Part shown: piece after piece, positions 28,176 through 37,690 of the stretch
Position numbering within the stretch: the first letter of the stretch is position 1
Layout: each line of letters begins with the position of its first letter
NCBI RefSeq assembly: GCF_030503595.1
Contig: NZ_CP129966.1
Span: forward strand, 1,364,001 to 1,428,000
Source: Corynebacterium sp. P4-C1
GTDB lineage: Bacteria > Actinomycetota > Actinomycetes > Mycobacteriales > Mycobacteriaceae
Direction: 5' to 3'
Length of the DNA stretch: 64,000 nucleotides
Position numbers and translations under genes: made by a program
Notes under the pieces: generated by a model
Database searches by the model: none
Seen by the model: only the letters and a program-made list of their open reading frames with translations
Told to the model about the DNA's origin: nothing

Positions 28176-29081
28176 CTAACTAGCTGCGATTTCCTGCAGT
28201 TGCGCGTTCCACGGTTCGTCGCCGGCGGGCTGCGCGTCACGGGGCTGCCCGACGTAGGCCGTCCCGAGTTTGCCGTCGGGGCCGTGAATGACGAGGGTGG
28301 CGGTTTGGCCGTCGACAGGCGAGGCGAGCAGTTCGACGACAGCCCGCACGCCAGCGTCGTCGAAAAGTTCTTCTGTGTAGAAATCCCAGACGGAATTGGG
28401 GCCGTGGCTGTCGACGGCGTCGAGACGCATCCAGCTCGCCGCAGCGACACGGTCGATGTGAGGGAGCAGCTCAGCATGCGTCGCGGATTCCGAGTCGAGG
28501 AGCAGCCTCCCCGCGGGCGGAAAACCGCTCAACGTGAAGCTCCGTCTGTGCGCACCGAGATGCTGGTACGCCGCGTCACGGAAGTCGCGCGCTTCGCCGT
28601 CGCTTATCGACGCCTCCCTGTACACCCTCCCCGCGAATCCCCCGTCGCTCCCCGATGCCGTCACCTCGACTTTCTCCACAGCCGGCGCGGCGAAGGGAGC
28701 CAGCATCTCCGCCGATTCCGCCCCGAAGGCCTCCTCTGGGAAAGGCCCTTCCCAGCTGAAGGTCGTCCCGCCGATATCCGCGGAGACGTGGGAGGTGAAC
28801 GCTATGATCGCGCCCTTAGTCGCCTCCTTCTCCTTGCCGCGCAGCACCACCAGGGCATCAATGTAGGCAGGCACGCTGTCGACGTTGAGCTCTCCTCCAA
28901 CCGAGACATCCGAGGACTCGAACCCGCCCGCAACCACGCGCGTGAACGTCAGGTCCCGCATCACCGGATCCGACTCAGCCCACCCCGCCAACGCAGCCAC
29001 CTCGTCTTTCACGGGCTCCGCACACGCCCCGAGCAGCAAGGCGAGAGCACCGACCACACCAAGGAGAATTCTGCGCGCCAT
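28176..29081 (-). CDS. Lipoprotein of unknown function
   Basis: A 301-residue predicted lipoprotein. The ATG at 29081 starts MARRILLGVVGALALLLGAC with lipobox LLGAC (lipidated Cys about residue 20). The mature part contains a repeated beta-rich layout (FTRVVAGGFESSDVSVGGEL, KVEVTASGSDGGFAGRVYRE) that looks like two related halves, as in LppX/LmeA-type lipid-binding lipoproteins. That resemblance is only an impression. It lies upstream of the rpsQ terminator but in its own unit. A copy of the 11-mer is at 28602. Confidence 0.75.
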   Translation of the reverse strand: MARRILLGVVGALALLLGACAEPVKDEVAALAGWAESDPVMRDLTFTRVVAGGFESSDVSVGGELNVDSVPAYIDALVVLRGKEKEATKGAIIAFTSHVSADIGGTTFSWEGPFPEEAFGAESAEMLAPFAAPAVEKVEVTASGSDGGFAGRVYREASISDGEARDFRDAAYQHLGAHRRSFTLSGFPPAGRLLLDSESATHAELLPHIDRVAAASWMRLDAVDSHGPNSVWDFYTEELFDDAGVRAVVELLASPVDGQTATLVIHGPDGKLGTAYVGQPRDAQPAGDEPWNAQLQEIAAS

Positions 29082-29108
29082 ACGGCTCACTTTAATGCGG
29101 CACAGCAA

Positions 29109-29150
29109 ACGCCCGCCCCCGAATCCAGTGGATGGATTGGGGGCGGGCGT
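29109..29150 (-). terminator. S10-operon terminator after rpsQ
   Basis: ACGCCCGCCCCC plus ATCCA (29109-29127) pair with TGGAT plus GGGGGCGGGCGT (29133-29150) in a long GC-rich stem with one bulge. A short T run follows on the minus strand (CGTTTGC). It begins 28 nt after the rpsQ stop, with a dispersed 11-mer between (29159-29169). Confidence 0.85.
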
Positions 29151-29177
29151 GGTGGAGGCGTCGATAAGCGTGCTAGC

Positions 29178-29444
29178 TTAGCGAGCCTTCTCGATGACCT
29201 CGACGAGACGGAAGTGCTTGTCCTTGGACAGCGGGCGCGTCTCCTCAATGCGGACGAGGTCGCCGATGCCGGCGGTGTTCTCCTCGTCGTGCGCCTTCAC
29301 ACGGTTGGTGTTACGGACAATCTTGCCGTACAGCGCGTGGGACTTACGGTCCTCGATCTCGACAACGATGGTCTTGTCCATCTTGTCCGAGACCACGTAG
29401 CCGCGGCGGCGCTTCTGCAGGCCCTTATTCGTTGCTTCAGACAT
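29178..29444 (-). CDS. rpsQ: 30S ribosomal protein S17
   Basis: Early-assembling 16S rRNA-binding protein; 88 residues with [20 protein letters not shown] and [24 protein letters not shown] in OB-fold arrangement. The ATG overlaps the rpmC stop by one base. Last gene of the S10 operon. Confidence 0.97.
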   Translation of the reverse strand: MSEATNKGLQKRRRGYVVSDKMDKTIVVEIEDRKSHALYGKIVRNTNRVKAHDEENTAGIGDLVRIEETRPLSKDKHFRLVEVIEKAR

Positions 29445-29680
29445 TAGTTAGCTCCTTCAGCACCAGGGACGGTGGACAGGCCGAGCTCGCGCTCACGCAG
29501 CACGGTGTAGATACGTGCGATGTCGCGCTTGACCGCCGCGATACGGCGATTGTTGGTCAACTGACCGGTCGCCAGCTGGAAGCGCAGGTTGAACAGCTCT
29601 TCCTTGGCGGCGCTCAGGCGGTCGTTCAGCTCAGCGTCGCTGAGCTCGCGGAACTCGTGCGCAGGGGTTCCAGTAGCCAT
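29444..29680 (-). CDS. rpmC: 50S ribosomal protein L29
   Basis: Small helical protein at the tunnel exit. From the ATG at 29680 it has 78 residues: [20 protein letters not shown] and [21 protein letters not shown]. The ATG overlaps the rplP stop (TAATG). An in-frame ATG 13 codons earlier lies inside rplP and was rejected. Confidence 0.97.
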   Translation of the reverse strand: MATGTPAHEFRELSDAELNDRLSAAKEELFNLRFQLATGQLTNNRRIAAVKRDIARIYTVLRERELGLSTVPGAEGAN

Positions 29681-30096
29681 TAGAACTGGTCCTCCTTCGA
29701 GATGATACGAGTCTTGCACGGGAGCTTAGCGCCAGCGCGGCGCAGAGCTTCCTGAGCGACAGCCTCGTTCGGGTAAGACATTTCGAACAGGATGCGGCCA
29801 GGCTTGACGTTGGCCACCCACTTCTCCACCGGGCCCTTACCGGAACCCATACGCACGCCGAGCGGCTTCTGGGTCAGCGGACGGTCCGGGAAGATGTTGA
29901 TCCAGACCTTGCCGCCGCGCTTGACGTGGCGGTTGATGGCAATACGAGCTGCCTCGATCTGGCGGTTGGTGATGTAAGCCGGCTCGAGAGCCTGCAGGCC
30001 GAAATCACCGAAGTTGATGGTGTTGCCGCCCTTGGACACACCGGTACGGTTCGGACGGTGTTGGCGACGGTACTTGACGCGCTTAGGGATAAGCAT
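29680..30096 (-). CDS. rplP: 50S ribosomal protein L16
   Basis: Organises the A-site region of the large subunit; 138 residues with [58 protein letters not shown] and the LPCKTRII end. 5 bp after rpsC. Confidence 0.98.
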   Translation of the reverse strand: MLIPKRVKYRRQHRPNRTGVSKGGNTINFGDFGLQALEPAYITNRQIEAARIAINRHVKRGGKVWINIFPDRPLTQKPLGVRMGSGKGPVEKWVANVKPGRILFEMSYPNEAVAQEALRRAGAKLPCKTRIISKEDQF

Positions 30097-30101
30097 GAGT
30101 C

Positions 30102-30845
30102 TTAGCCCTCCTTCTTCTGCTCTGCGCGCTGGCGGCGCTGGCCACCGCGGCGGGGACGGCGGTCACCGCGGCCGCGGCGGTCGTTGCCCGGAGCGTTCAG
30201 CTCGGACTCACGCACGCCACCAACGACGTCGCCCTTGTAGATCCACACCTTGACACCGATGTTGCCGAAGGTGGTCTCTGCCTCTGCAATGCCGTAGTCG
30301 ATCTCCGCACGCAGGGTGTGGAGCGGGACACGGCCTTCGTGGTAGCGCTCGACGCGGGACATCTCGGCACCGCCGAGACGGCCGGAGCACTGAATCTTGA
30401 TGCCTTTGACCTGCGGCTGGCGCATGGCGGACTGGATAGCCTTGCGCATCGCGCGGCGGAAGGCCACACGGTTGACAAGCTGCTCAGCCACGTTCTGTGC
30501 GACCAGTGCGGCGTTGGCGTCGACGTTCTTGACCTCGAGGATGTTGAGGGCGACCATCTTGCCGGTGAGCTTCTCCAGCTCACGGCGGATGCGGTCAGCC
30601 TCAGCACCGCGGCGGCCGATGACGATGCCCGGACGTGCTGTGTGGATGTCCACGCGGACGCGGTCGCGGGTGCGCTCGATGACGACGTCGGCGATGCCGG
30701 CGCGCTGCAGGTTCTTGGTCAGGAACTCGCGGATCTTGATGTCTTCAGCGACGTAGTCCGCGTAGGACTTGTCGGCGTACCAGTGGGACTTCCAGTCGGA
30801 AGTGATGCCCAGCCGGAGGCCGTGCGGGTGGATTTTCTGACCCAT
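30102..30845 (-). CDS. rpsC: 30S ribosomal protein S3
   Basis: mRNA-entry protein with an N-terminal KH domain ([40 protein letters not shown]) and the S3 C-terminal domain ([18 protein letters not shown]). The 247 residues end in an Arg/Gly-rich tail ([20 protein letters not shown]). 3 bp after rplV. Confidence 0.98.
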   Translation of the reverse strand: MGQKIHPHGLRLGITSDWKSHWYADKSYADYVAEDIKIREFLTKNLQRAGIADVVIERTRDRVRVDIHTARPGIVIGRRGAEADRIRRELEKLTGKMVALNILEVKNVDANAALVAQNVAEQLVNRVAFRRAMRKAIQSAMRQPQVKGIKIQCSGRLGGAEMSRVERYHEGRVPLHTLRAEIDYGIAEAETTFGNIGVKVWIYKGDVVGGVRESELNAPGNDRRGRGDRRPRRGGQRRQRAEQKKEG

Positions 30846-30848
30846 TGT

Positions 30849-31205
30849 TTAAGCCTCCTTCTGGCTCTCAACTACCACGGTGATGTGGCAGGTGCGCTTA
30901 CGGATCTGGAAGGCGCGGCCCTGGGCGCGCGGCTGGTAGCGGCGCATCGTCGGGCCTTCGTTGGCGTATGCCTCGGAGATGACCAGCGTGCGCGGGTCAA
31001 GACCGAAGTTGTTCTCGGCGTTCGCTGCTGCGGACGCGACGACCTTGGCCACCTGGGTGGACACGGACTGCGGCGCGTACTTCAGGATCGCCAGGGCCTC
31101 GGACACGGACTTGCCGCGGACGAGGTCGAGGACGCGGTTCGCCTTCATCTGGGAAGTGCGCACGTACTTCGCGGTTGCGCGTGCGGAAGTGATCGTTTCA
31201 CTCAT
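30849..31205 (-). CDS. rplV: 50S ribosomal protein L22
   Basis: Exit-tunnel protein whose beta-hairpin contributes to macrolide interaction. 118 residues: [36 protein letters not shown] and the hairpin [20 protein letters not shown]. The start codon lies just downstream of a dispersed 11-mer that also supplies the rpsS stop. Confidence 0.98.
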   Translation of the reverse strand: MSETITSARATAKYVRTSQMKANRVLDLVRGKSVSEALAILKYAPQSVSTQVAKVVASAAANAENNFGLDPRTLVISEAYANEGPTMRRYQPRAQGRAFQIRKRTCHITVVVESQKEA

Positions 31206-31208
31206 CGC

Positions 31209-31484
31209 TTATCGACGCCCCTTCTCTTCCTTGACGTGACCCTTGAAGGTCTTGGTCGGTGCGAACTCACCGAGCTTGTGGCCGACCATGGACTCGTCGA
31301 TGAACACCGGCACGTGCTTGCGGCCGTCGTGGACGGCGAAGGTGTGACCGATGAAATCGGGGAGAATGGTCGAACGGCGGGACCAGGTCTTGATGACCTG
31401 CTTGGTGCCAGCCTCGTTCTGTGCGTCCACCTTGTTGAGGAGGTGTTCGTCGACGAACGGGCCTTTCTTCAGGCTGCGTGGCAT
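31209..31484 (-). CDS. rpsS: 30S ribosomal protein S19
   Basis: 30S head protein; 91 residues with [40 protein letters not shown] and [20 protein letters not shown]. Its last codons and stop (CGT CGA TAA) are part of the dispersed 11-mer CGTCGATAAGC (31207-31217), so the motif supplies the final two Arg codons and the terminator codon. Confidence 0.98.
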   Translation of the reverse strand: MPRSLKKGPFVDEHLLNKVDAQNEAGTKQVIKTWSRRSTILPDFIGHTFAVHDGRKHVPVFIDESMVGHKLGEFAPTKTFKGHVKEEKGRR

Positions 31485-31500
31485 GTGAATTTACCTCCTC

Positions 31501-32337
31501 TTAGCGCTTCTTGTTCGGGCGGCGGCGGCGCACGATCATGTTGTTGGAATAACGGTTCGGGTTGCGGGTGCGACCTTCCTTCTGGCCCCACGGGGAAACC
31601 GGGTGGCGGCCACCGGAGGTCTTGCCCTCGCCACCACCGTGCGGGTGGTCGACCGGGTTCATGACAACACCACGGACAGTGGGCCTCCAGCCCTTCCAGC
31701 GCATACGGCCGGCCTTGCCCCAACGGATGTTGATCTGGTCAGCGTTGCCGACCTCACCGACGGTCGCGCGGCAGCGGATGTCCACGCGGCGGATCTCGGA
31801 GGACGGCATACGCAGGACTGCGTAGCTGCCTTCCTTACCCAGCAGCTGGATGGACGCGCCGGCGGAACGTGCCAGCTTCGCACCTGCGCCCGGCTTCAGC
31901 TCCACAGCGTGGATGGTGGTACCGGTCGGGATGTTGCGCAGCGGCAGGTTGTTGCCGACCTTGATGTCGGCGTTGGCGCCAGCCTCGACGACGGTGCCCT
32001 GGGTCAGGCCCTTCGGTGCGATGATGTAGCGCTTCTCGCCGTCTGCGTAGTGCAGCAGCGCGATGTTGGCGGTGCGGTTCGGGTCGTACTCGATGTGTGC
32101 GACCTTCGCCGGCACGCCGTCCTTGTCGGAGCGGCGGAAGTCGATCACGCGCCACTGGCGCTTGTGTCCACCGCCGCGGTGACGGGTGGTGATGTGGCCG
32201 TGGGAGTTACGGCCACCCTTCTTCGGGAGCGGGCGCACCAGCGACTTCTCCGGAGTCGAGCGAGTGATCTCCTCGAACTCGGAAACGGAGCTGAAGCGGC
32301 GACCCGGAGTTGTCGGCTTGTACTTACGAATAGCCAT
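31501..32337 (-). CDS. rplB: 50S ribosomal protein L2
   Basis: Core 23S rRNA-binding protein near the peptidyl transferase centre. 278 residues: [40 protein letters not shown], and the catalytic-region loop [19 protein letters not shown] with the conserved His. Lies between rplW and rpsS. Confidence 0.98.
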   Translation of the reverse strand: MAIRKYKPTTPGRRFSSVSEFEEITRSTPEKSLVRPLPKKGGRNSHGHITTRHRGGGHKRQWRVIDFRRSDKDGVPAKVAHIEYDPNRTANIALLHYADGEKRYIIAPKGLTQGTVVEAGANADIKVGNNLPLRNIPTGTTIHAVELKPGAGAKLARSAGASIQLLGKEGSYAVLRMPSSEIRRVDIRCRATVGEVGNADQINIRWGKAGRMRWKGWRPTVRGVVMNPVDHPHGGGEGKTSGGRHPVSPWGQKEGRTRNPNRYSNNMIVRRRRPNKKR

Positions 32338-32383
32338 AGTGTGTCCTTTTCAATCAGGCCACCTTTGGGGGTGCTGTCTGCCC

Positions 32384-32689
32384 TTAGGCAGTAGCGCCGC
32401 CAAAGATGTCGATGGAGTCGCTGCCCTCGCGGAGGGTGACGTAGGCGCGCTTGGTGTCCTTCCGCTTGCCCCAGCCGGTGCGGGAACGCTTGCGCTTGCC
32501 CTCGCGGTTGGCGGTGTTCACGGATGCGACCTTCACGCCGAAGATATCCTCCACGGCAATCTTGATCTGGGTCTTGTTCGCGTTCGGGTTGACGTAGAAC
32601 GTATAGGTGTTCTGCTCCATCAGCGCGTAGGTCTTCTCGGAGACGACCGGGGCGATGATGATGTCGCGCGAGTTAGCGGTCTTAGCCAT
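32384..32689 (-). CDS. rplW: 50S ribosomal protein L23
   Basis: Tunnel-exit protein and docking site for trigger factor and SRP. 101 residues: [40 protein letters not shown]. The ATG overlaps the rplD stop (TAATG). Confidence 0.98.
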   Translation of the reverse strand: MAKTANSRDIIIAPVVSEKTYALMEQNTYTFYVNPNANKTQIKIAVEDIFGVKVASVNTANREGKRKRSRTGWGKRKDTKRAYVTLREGSDSIDIFGGATA

Positions 32690-33354
32690 TAGTTCTCCTC
32701 GCTTTCTGCGGCTGCGGCCACGGCGGCGTCAGCGCGGTTGACGAAGTCGTGCAGAGCCTCGACAGAGAAGACGACATCGTCTGCGTTGAGCACGTCGTAC
32801 GCGTTCAGCTGACCCGGCTCGAGGATTGTCACGCCCGGCAGGTTCCGTGCGGAAAGACGGGAGTTGGCGTCCTCGCGGCCGATGACCAGCAGCACCGACT
32901 TGCGGTCGGTGAGGCGCTCGATGAAAGCGCGTGCGGACTTCGTCGACGGGGTCTGGCCAGGAACGAGCTCCTCGACCACGTGGATGCGGTCGTTCTGGGC
33001 GCGGTTGGTCAGGGCGCCGGCGAGAGCTGCCTTGATCATCTTCTTCGGGGTGCGCTGGGCGTAGGAGCGCGGCTGCGGACCGTGGACGGTGCCGCCGCCG
33101 GTGAAGTGCGGCGCACGGATCGAGCCCTGGCGGGCGCGACCGGTGCCCTTCTGGCGGAACGGCTTCTTGCCGCCGCCGGCGACCATGCCACGAGTCTTCG
33201 TGGCGTGGGTGCCCTGGCGCTTAGCAGCGAGCTGCGCGATGACAACCTGATGCATCAGCGGCACGGATGCCTCGCGGTCGAAGAACTCGGCCGGGAGTTC
33301 GACGGAACCCTTGGTGGCTCCATCAGCGGTGTGGACATCGAGTGTCAGTGTCAT
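32689..33354 (-). CDS. rplD: 50S ribosomal protein L4
   Basis: 23S rRNA-binding protein lining the tunnel; in enterics it also represses the S10 operon. 221 residues with the extended loop [40 protein letters not shown] and [20 protein letters not shown]. Starts inside the rplC stop (ATGA overlap). Confidence 0.98.
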   Translation of the reverse strand: MTLTLDVHTADGATKGSVELPAEFFDREASVPLMHQVVIAQLAAKRQGTHATKTRGMVAGGGKKPFRQKGTGRARQGSIRAPHFTGGGTVHGPQPRSYAQRTPKKMIKAALAGALTNRAQNDRIHVVEELVPGQTPSTKSARAFIERLTDRKSVLLVIGREDANSRLSARNLPGVTILEPGQLNAYDVLNADDVVFSVEALHDFVNRADAAVAAAAESEEN

Positions 33355-34004
33355 GCGTGAGCACCGCCCTTCACTGCGGTCTTGACGGTGACCAGGCTGC
33401 CCTTGGCACCAGGGATGGCGCCCTTGATCAGGAGCAGGTTCGAGTCGCCGTCGATCCTTTGAATCTTGAGGTTCTGGGTGGTCACACGGTTGCCGCCCAT
33501 GCGGCCAGCCATGCGGGTGCCTTTGAACACGCGGCCCGGGGTGGCGCAGCCACCGATGGAGCCGACGCGGCGGTGCGAAGCCTGGTTACCGTGAGCGGCA
33601 CCCTGGCCTGCGAAGCCGTGGCGTTTCATGGCGCCTGCGTAGCCCTTGCCCTTGGTAGTGCCGGCAACGTCGACGACGGTATCGCCCTCGAAGATGTTGA
33701 CGGTCACTTCCTGGCCGAGCTCGTAAGCAGAGGTGTCGTCCATGCGGATCTCTGCCACGTGGCGGCGCGGGTTCTGGCCGGCCTTCTTGTAGTGGCCCGC
33801 CTGCGGCTTCTTTGCCTTACGGGGGTCAATTTCGCCGTAGGCGATCTGGATGGCGGAATAGCCATCGGTCTCTTCAGTGCGGATCTGGGTGACAACGCAC
33901 GGCCCAGCCTCGACGACGGTGACCGGAATGACCCGGTTCTCCTCGTCGAAGATCTGGGTCATACCGAGCTTGCGGCCCAGAATGCCCTTGATCTCGTTAG
34001 TCAT
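33351..34004 (-). CDS. rplC: 50S ribosomal protein L3
   Basis: Assembly-initiating large-subunit protein; 217 residues with [40 protein letters not shown] and [20 protein letters not shown]. The Gln in the [14 protein letters not shown] loop is the methylated position in some bacteria. 14 bp after rpsJ. Confidence 0.98.
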   Translation of the reverse strand: MTNEIKGILGRKLGMTQIFDEENRVIPVTVVEAGPCVVTQIRTEETDGYSAIQIAYGEIDPRKAKKPQAGHYKKAGQNPRRHVAEIRMDDTSAYELGQEVTVNIFEGDTVVDVAGTTKGKGYAGAMKRHGFAGQGAAHGNQASHRRVGSIGGCATPGRVFKGTRMAGRMGGNRVTTQNLKIQRIDGDSNLLLIKGAIPGAKGSLVTVKTAVKGGAHA

Positions 34005-34018
34005 ATGTCTGGTTCTCC

Positions 34019-34324
34019 CTACTGGATGTTCACGTCAACGCTCGCGGGGAGGTCGATGCGCATGAGGGCATCAACCGTCTTCGGCGTCGGGTCGAGGATG
34101 TCGATGAGGCGCTTGTGGGTGCGCATCTCGAAGTGCTCGCGCGAGTCCTTGTACTTGTGGGGAGAACGAATAACGGCGTACACGTTCTTTTCAGTGGGCA
34201 ACGGCACCGGTCCAACGACGCGGGCACCCGTGCGGGTGACCGTCTCAACGATCTTCTTCGCGGATGCGTCGATCGCTTCGTGGTCGTAGGCCTTGAGCCG
34301 AATGCGGATCTTCTGTCCCGCCAC
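34019..34324 (-). CDS. rpsJ: 30S ribosomal protein S10 (GTG start)
   Basis: 30S head protein and, as NusE, an antitermination partner. From the GTG at 34324 it has 101 residues: [40 protein letters not shown] and [21 protein letters not shown] lies 6 nt upstream; a longer in-frame start is not homologous. First gene of the S10 operon. Confidence 0.98.
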   Translation of the reverse strand: MAGQKIRIRLKAYDHEAIDASAKKIVETVTRTGARVVGPVPLPTEKNVYAVIRSPHKYKDSREHFEMRTHKRLIDILDPTPKTVDALMRIDLPASVDVNIQ

Positions 34325-35012
34325 GTTAACCTCTTCCTCGCTTCCCACGTTTTGTCGTTAATTCCCTTTTCAAGGTTGTCCGACGAAAAGAGGTGGGTTG
34401 GTTAGCTTGCTGTTTCTCTATAACGTTGTCCGGTTTGTGGGCCGGCACCAACGCCAGTGTCTGTTCAAACGAATGACCGCCATGACAATCGGCGGAAGGT
34501 GCGCACGCGAATAAACAACGCGTTTGTCAGTGCTTCCGCTGGGAACGAGTCCCCATCGTCAGGCTCGGAAGGGGTCATGTGGGGCAACCGCCTATCGACG
34601 ATCACACCTACGTGGCCCTTACGTACTGCCGCTGTTTATTTGCCATGCCCCTTCTCCGGTCCCCGGTCTCGAGAGTGCCGACTCTTCTGGTGGCCTGTGC
34701 CCGATCGCGGGTCCTTCGTCGATAAGCATGAAGCCTATCGTGCAAAGGTGTCATGTTCGCCTTACCAACAGCGCTGATGCGCCGTGTTAAAGCAACCCGA
34801 GTATTCAAACACACAGGTCGGCGAAAAGGCAAACTGCCTTGGAGGACGTCTTCTTGGAGGACATCTTATTGTATCGAAATGGTGTCGATTGTCGCCGTTC
34901 ATGGCCCGGCCGGGTTTTTCCACATAAGATGGGTTTTTGTTACGCCGGTCGGTTTTACCGGCGGATCCACTGCACTCGCTAAAACCAGAAATCTTCCAGC
35001 GAAAGGATTGCC
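34325..35012. other. 688-bp divergent intergenic region (rpsJ / Asp23 operon)
   Basis: No gene is supported. Toward rpsJ a possible -10 TATAGA lies at 34417-34422 (minus), without a good -35. Toward the Asp23 operon there is a 15-bp tandem repeat (34838-34867) and a 7-bp hairpin, CGCCGGT/ACCGGCG (34943-34949 and 34957-34963), about 50 bp before the start. A dispersed 11-mer lies at 34717-34727. The length of the region suggests long leaders for both operons. Confidence 0.45.
34838..34867 (+). repeat. 15-bp tandem repeat upstream of the Asp23 operon
   Basis: CTTGGAGGACGTCTT is followed directly by CTTGGAGGACATCTT (one mismatch). The pair lies about 150 bp before the first Asp23-family gene and could be a double operator or a duplicated promoter element. 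Each copy contains GGAGG but no start codon follows. Confidence 0.6.
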
Positions 35013-35519
35013 ATGGCTGACAAGAAGGCTGACCAGACCAACACCACCCCGGGCAACGACGGCTCCACCACCGTCGAAGCGCAGAACCAGTCGCGCAACG
35101 AGGTCCTGGAGACCGAGCACGGCACCACAGTCATCGACGACAATGTGGTGGGCAAAATCGCCGGCATTGCCGCGCGCGAGGTGTCCGGTGTGCACAACCT
35201 GGGTGGCGGCGCCGCCCGCATGTGGGGTGCTGTGCGCGAGTCCCTGACGTCCTCCACCAACGTCCAGCAAGGCGTCAACGTCGCTGTGGAGAACGGCCAC
35301 GCGAGCGTCGCCGTCGCTGTCATCGCCGAGTACGGTGTCGCCATCCACGAGCTGGCGAACGCGATCCGCGAGAACATCACCATCGCGATCACCCGCATGA
35401 CCGGCCTGATCGTCGACCGCGTCGACGTCACCGTCCACGACGTGAACCTGCCGGAGGACGCTGCTGAGACGGAGCAGGCCCGTTCCGAGAAGTCCAACCA
35501 GCAGGCTCTGGACCAGTAA
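35013..35519 (+). CDS. Asp23/Gls24 family envelope stress protein
   Basis: Membrane-surface alkaline-shock type protein. The 168 residues have a charged, disordered start and the Asp23 core from TTVIDDNVVGKIAGIAAREV, VSGVHNLGGGAARMWGAVRE, to EYGVAIHELANAIRENITIA and VDRVDVTVHDVNL. It leads a six-gene operon whose later products supply membrane anchors, parallel to the Asp23-AmaP pair of staphylococci. AAAGGA lies 6 nt before the ATG. Confidence 0.92.
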   Translation: MADKKADQTNTTPGNDGSTTVEAQNQSRNEVLETEHGTTVIDDNVVGKIAGIAAREVSGVHNLGGGAARMWGAVRESLTSSTNVQQGVNVAVENGHASVAVAVIAEYGVAIHELANAIRENITIAITRMTGLIVDRVDVTVHDVNLPEDAAETEQARSEKSNQQALDQ

Positions 35520-35521
35520 GA

Positions 35522-35839
35522 ATGGCCGCATTCTCCGTCACCCGTGATGCCGCGGAAGCGATCTGCGGTGCGGCGCTGTCAGTCGACGGTGTGGCGGGAG
35601 TGTCCGGCGGTCGAATGGGGCGGGCGTTTTTGCGGGTCGACGGCGCACTGATCGAGGGCATTGAGCTTATCGACGTCACCGTCCCCCACCTCGCCCTCCA
35701 CCTCACCTACGACCTGTCCTCCCGCCGCCAGATCCCCGCGATCGTGGCAGATGTCCGCACCGCGGTGACCTCCCTGCCCGCTTTCGCGGACACGGACGCT
35801 GATCCGCGCATCGACGTCGTATTCGATGACGCCGCGTGA
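35522..35839 (+). CDS. Small Asp23-operon protein (Asp23-like)
   Basis: A 105-residue protein 2 bp after the Asp23 gene. It has the same beta-alpha pattern in reduced form (CGAALSVDGVAGVSGGRMGR, LIDVTVPHLALHLTYDLSSR, IVADVRTAVTSL), so it is probably a divergent single Asp23 domain. Function unknown. A dispersed 11-mer at 35665 is read as ELIDV. Confidence 0.75.
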   Translation: MAAFSVTRDAAEAICGAALSVDGVAGVSGGRMGRAFLRVDGALIEGIELIDVTVPHLALHLTYDLSSRRQIPAIVADVRTAVTSLPAFADTDADPRIDVVFDDAA

Positions 35840-35917
35840 TCGGCTGCGTGATTAGCCACGCAATGATCCGTGCAATGAACCGCGTCATCATCAACGCTCA
35901 AGAAATGTGGAATTCAC

Positions 35918-36118
35918 ATGAACATGTTCTCTAACAAGACCGTCCTCGGTGCCGTCATCGGTGTCGTGCTGGCGTTCGCCCTGATCTTCGGAGGCTGGCT
36001 CGGGTTCTTCTTCACGCTGCTGTTCGGCGCCATCGGCGGCGTCGTCGGCGCGCAGCTGGAGGGCCGCATCGACCTGGCTGAGCTGGTCAGCACAACCTCT
36101 GGGCGGGGTCGTGGGTAA
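35918..36118 (+). CDS. Small membrane protein, DUF2273-like
   Basis: A 66-residue protein with one or two TM segments (TVLGAVIGVVLAFALIFGGW and LGFFFTLLFGAIGGVVGAQL) and a short charged tail. Small proteins of this kind accompany Asp23 genes and are thought to sit in the membrane with them. Its TAA shares a base with the next ATG (TAATG). Confidence 0.8.
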   Translation: MNMFSNKTVLGAVIGVVLAFALIFGGWLGFFFTLLFGAIGGVVGAQLEGRIDLAELVSTTSGRGRG

Positions 36119-37125
36119 TGGATCCAGCCTCGTACCGCATTAGCGAAAAGGCCGTCGAGCGCGTCGCCGAGGTCGCGGTGCTGTCCGTCCCGGGCGTGCG
36201 CGAGATCGACGCGAAGCTCGCCGGTTTGGCGGGCCGGAGCTTCCCGCGCGTCAGCGCGCAGATCGACCGTCCGGCCGGCTCCGTGATCTTCGACGTGGAG
36301 CTCGTCAGCTCGTATCCGGCCCCGGTCGGCGCGATCACCGACGAGGTGCGCCAGACCGTGGGGTCCCACGTGGAAACGCTGACGGGTCTCACGGTGCAGA
36401 AGGTCAATATTGTCGTTGTGGACGCCGAGTCCGCGGACACGGGCACCCGCGTCACCCGCGACGAGCTCCTGCACCACCCGTCCGGCATCGCCCCGGCGGC
36501 GATCCGCGTCGCGCAGTCGCGCGTTGTCTCCCCGTCCGTGAAGCCCCCGATCCGTCTCGCCGAGATCGCTGTGGATGACTCGACGTACAACCGCATCGCT
36601 TCCGTCGAAACGCCGGAGCCAGTGGCCGTCCGGCACGCCACCGCTCCTCTGCCGCCGCACCCGCGGCCGGTGGAACTCCCAGCCCCGCTCCGGGTGCGCC
36701 GCGTGGATGCCCCCGAGCCGATCCGCCCGTCCGCGCCCGGTGTGCCGGAGCAGGCACCGCTGCGTGCCGTCGGCATCGAGAATCCGACCGCAGTCCGCCA
36801 CATCGCACCGCCGGTGCCCGCACCGCTGAAGAAAATCGGCCTGAACCGCTTCGCTCCGCGCATCCCAGTGGAGGTCCCCGCCCAGCAGCCCTTGCGGCTC
36901 ATCGAGGTGTCGCGGCCCGCACGCCTCGAGCAGGTCTCACTGCCGGCACGCCGTCCGCTGACGCAGATTGAGGTGCGCAGGCCGCGGCATGTGGACGTCG
37001 TCAAGCCAATGCCCGAACCGCTCCGCGCGATCAGCGTTCCGAAGCTGGACGTCGTCACACCGCACATTCCGGCGCAGCGTCCGCTCGACCCGGTCACGAT
37101 CAAGGAGGCGCAGGACCGTGGCTAA
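36118..37125 (+). CDS. Asp23-domain protein with a proline-rich repeat region
   Basis: Residues 5-105 form an Asp23/Gls24 domain (YRISEKAVERVAEVAVLSVP, VGAITDEVRQTVGSHVETLT). From about residue 190 to the end come about seven imperfect 21-24-residue units with the pattern PLRxIxVxRPxxxxxVxxPxP (APLRVRRVDAPEPIR, PLRLIEVSRPARLEQ, PLTQIEVRRPRHVDV, PLRAISVPKLDVVTP). Such an extended cationic repeat could bind anionic lipid or polymer; that is inference. No TM segment. It overlaps the next gene by 8 bp. Confidence 0.85.
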   Translation: MDPASYRISEKAVERVAEVAVLSVPGVREIDAKLAGLAGRSFPRVSAQIDRPAGSVIFDVELVSSYPAPVGAITDEVRQTVGSHVETLTGLTVQKVNIVVVDAESADTGTRVTRDELLHHPSGIAPAAIRVAQSRVVSPSVKPPIRLAEIAVDDSTYNRIASVETPEPVAVRHATAPLPPHPRPVELPAPLRVRRVDAPEPIRPSAPGVPEQAPLRAVGIENPTAVRHIAPPVPAPLKKIGLNRFAPRIPVEVPAQQPLRLIEVSRPARLEQVSLPARRPLTQIEVRRPRHVDVVKPMPEPLRAISVPKLDVVTPHIPAQRPLDPVTIKEAQDRG

Positions 37126-37690
37126 AGAAACACAGGAATTCACCGGCCCGCGCTCCGGCGCTGAGCCCAAAGGCACCCCGTCGGTGAGGTGGCTGACCGT
37201 CCTCCTCGGGCTTCTGCTGCTCGCCCTGTCCGGCATCATCGGCCGCGATCTGTGGTACCGCTACCAGGAGAACGACCCGGAGAACTCGTGGGTGCGCCCC
37301 GTGCTCGACTGGCTGGGCACCGCCGCCGTCAACCCGGCTGGTGTCGCGATCGGCATCGTAGTCGCGCTGGTCGGCCTCTGGCTGGTCATCGCCGCGCTCA
37401 AGCCGCGGCCGCGCCGCTACGTGCAGGTCAACTCCGCCTCCTCCATCTGGATGCGGCCCGTCGACATTGCACGCAAGGCCACCGCGTCCGCGCGCTCGGA
37501 GCTGGGACGAGCGAATATCGCGTCGCGCGCAACCCGCAAGAAGCTCACCGTGAACGTCGAAGACGACGGCTCACCGGGCATCGACCAGCGCCTCACCGAG
37601 GTGCTCAACGGCGAAATGCAGCGACTCACCCGCACGCCGAAAGTCCGCGTCAACGTCCACCGTCCGACCCAAGCTGAGGAGCTGGCATGA
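37118..37690 (+). CDS. DUF6286-type membrane protein of the Asp23 operon
   Basis: A 190-residue protein with two TM segments (LTVLLGLLLLALSGIIGRDL and VAIGIVVALVGLWLVIAAL) and a C-terminal cytoplasmic domain (TASARSELGRANIASRATRK, RLTEVLNGEMQRLTRTPKVR). It matches the DUF6286/AmaP-like anchor pattern. The GTG at 37118 is used, with AGGAGG 9 nt upstream and an 8-bp overlap with the previous gene. It overlaps the next gene by 4 bp (ATGA). Confidence 0.82.
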   Translation: MAKETQEFTGPRSGAEPKGTPSVRWLTVLLGLLLLALSGIIGRDLWYRYQENDPENSWVRPVLDWLGTAAVNPAGVAIGIVVALVGLWLVIAALKPRPRRYVQVNSASSIWMRPVDIARKATASARSELGRANIASRATRKKLTVNVEDDGSPGIDQRLTEVLNGEMQRLTRTPKVRVNVHRPTQAEELA

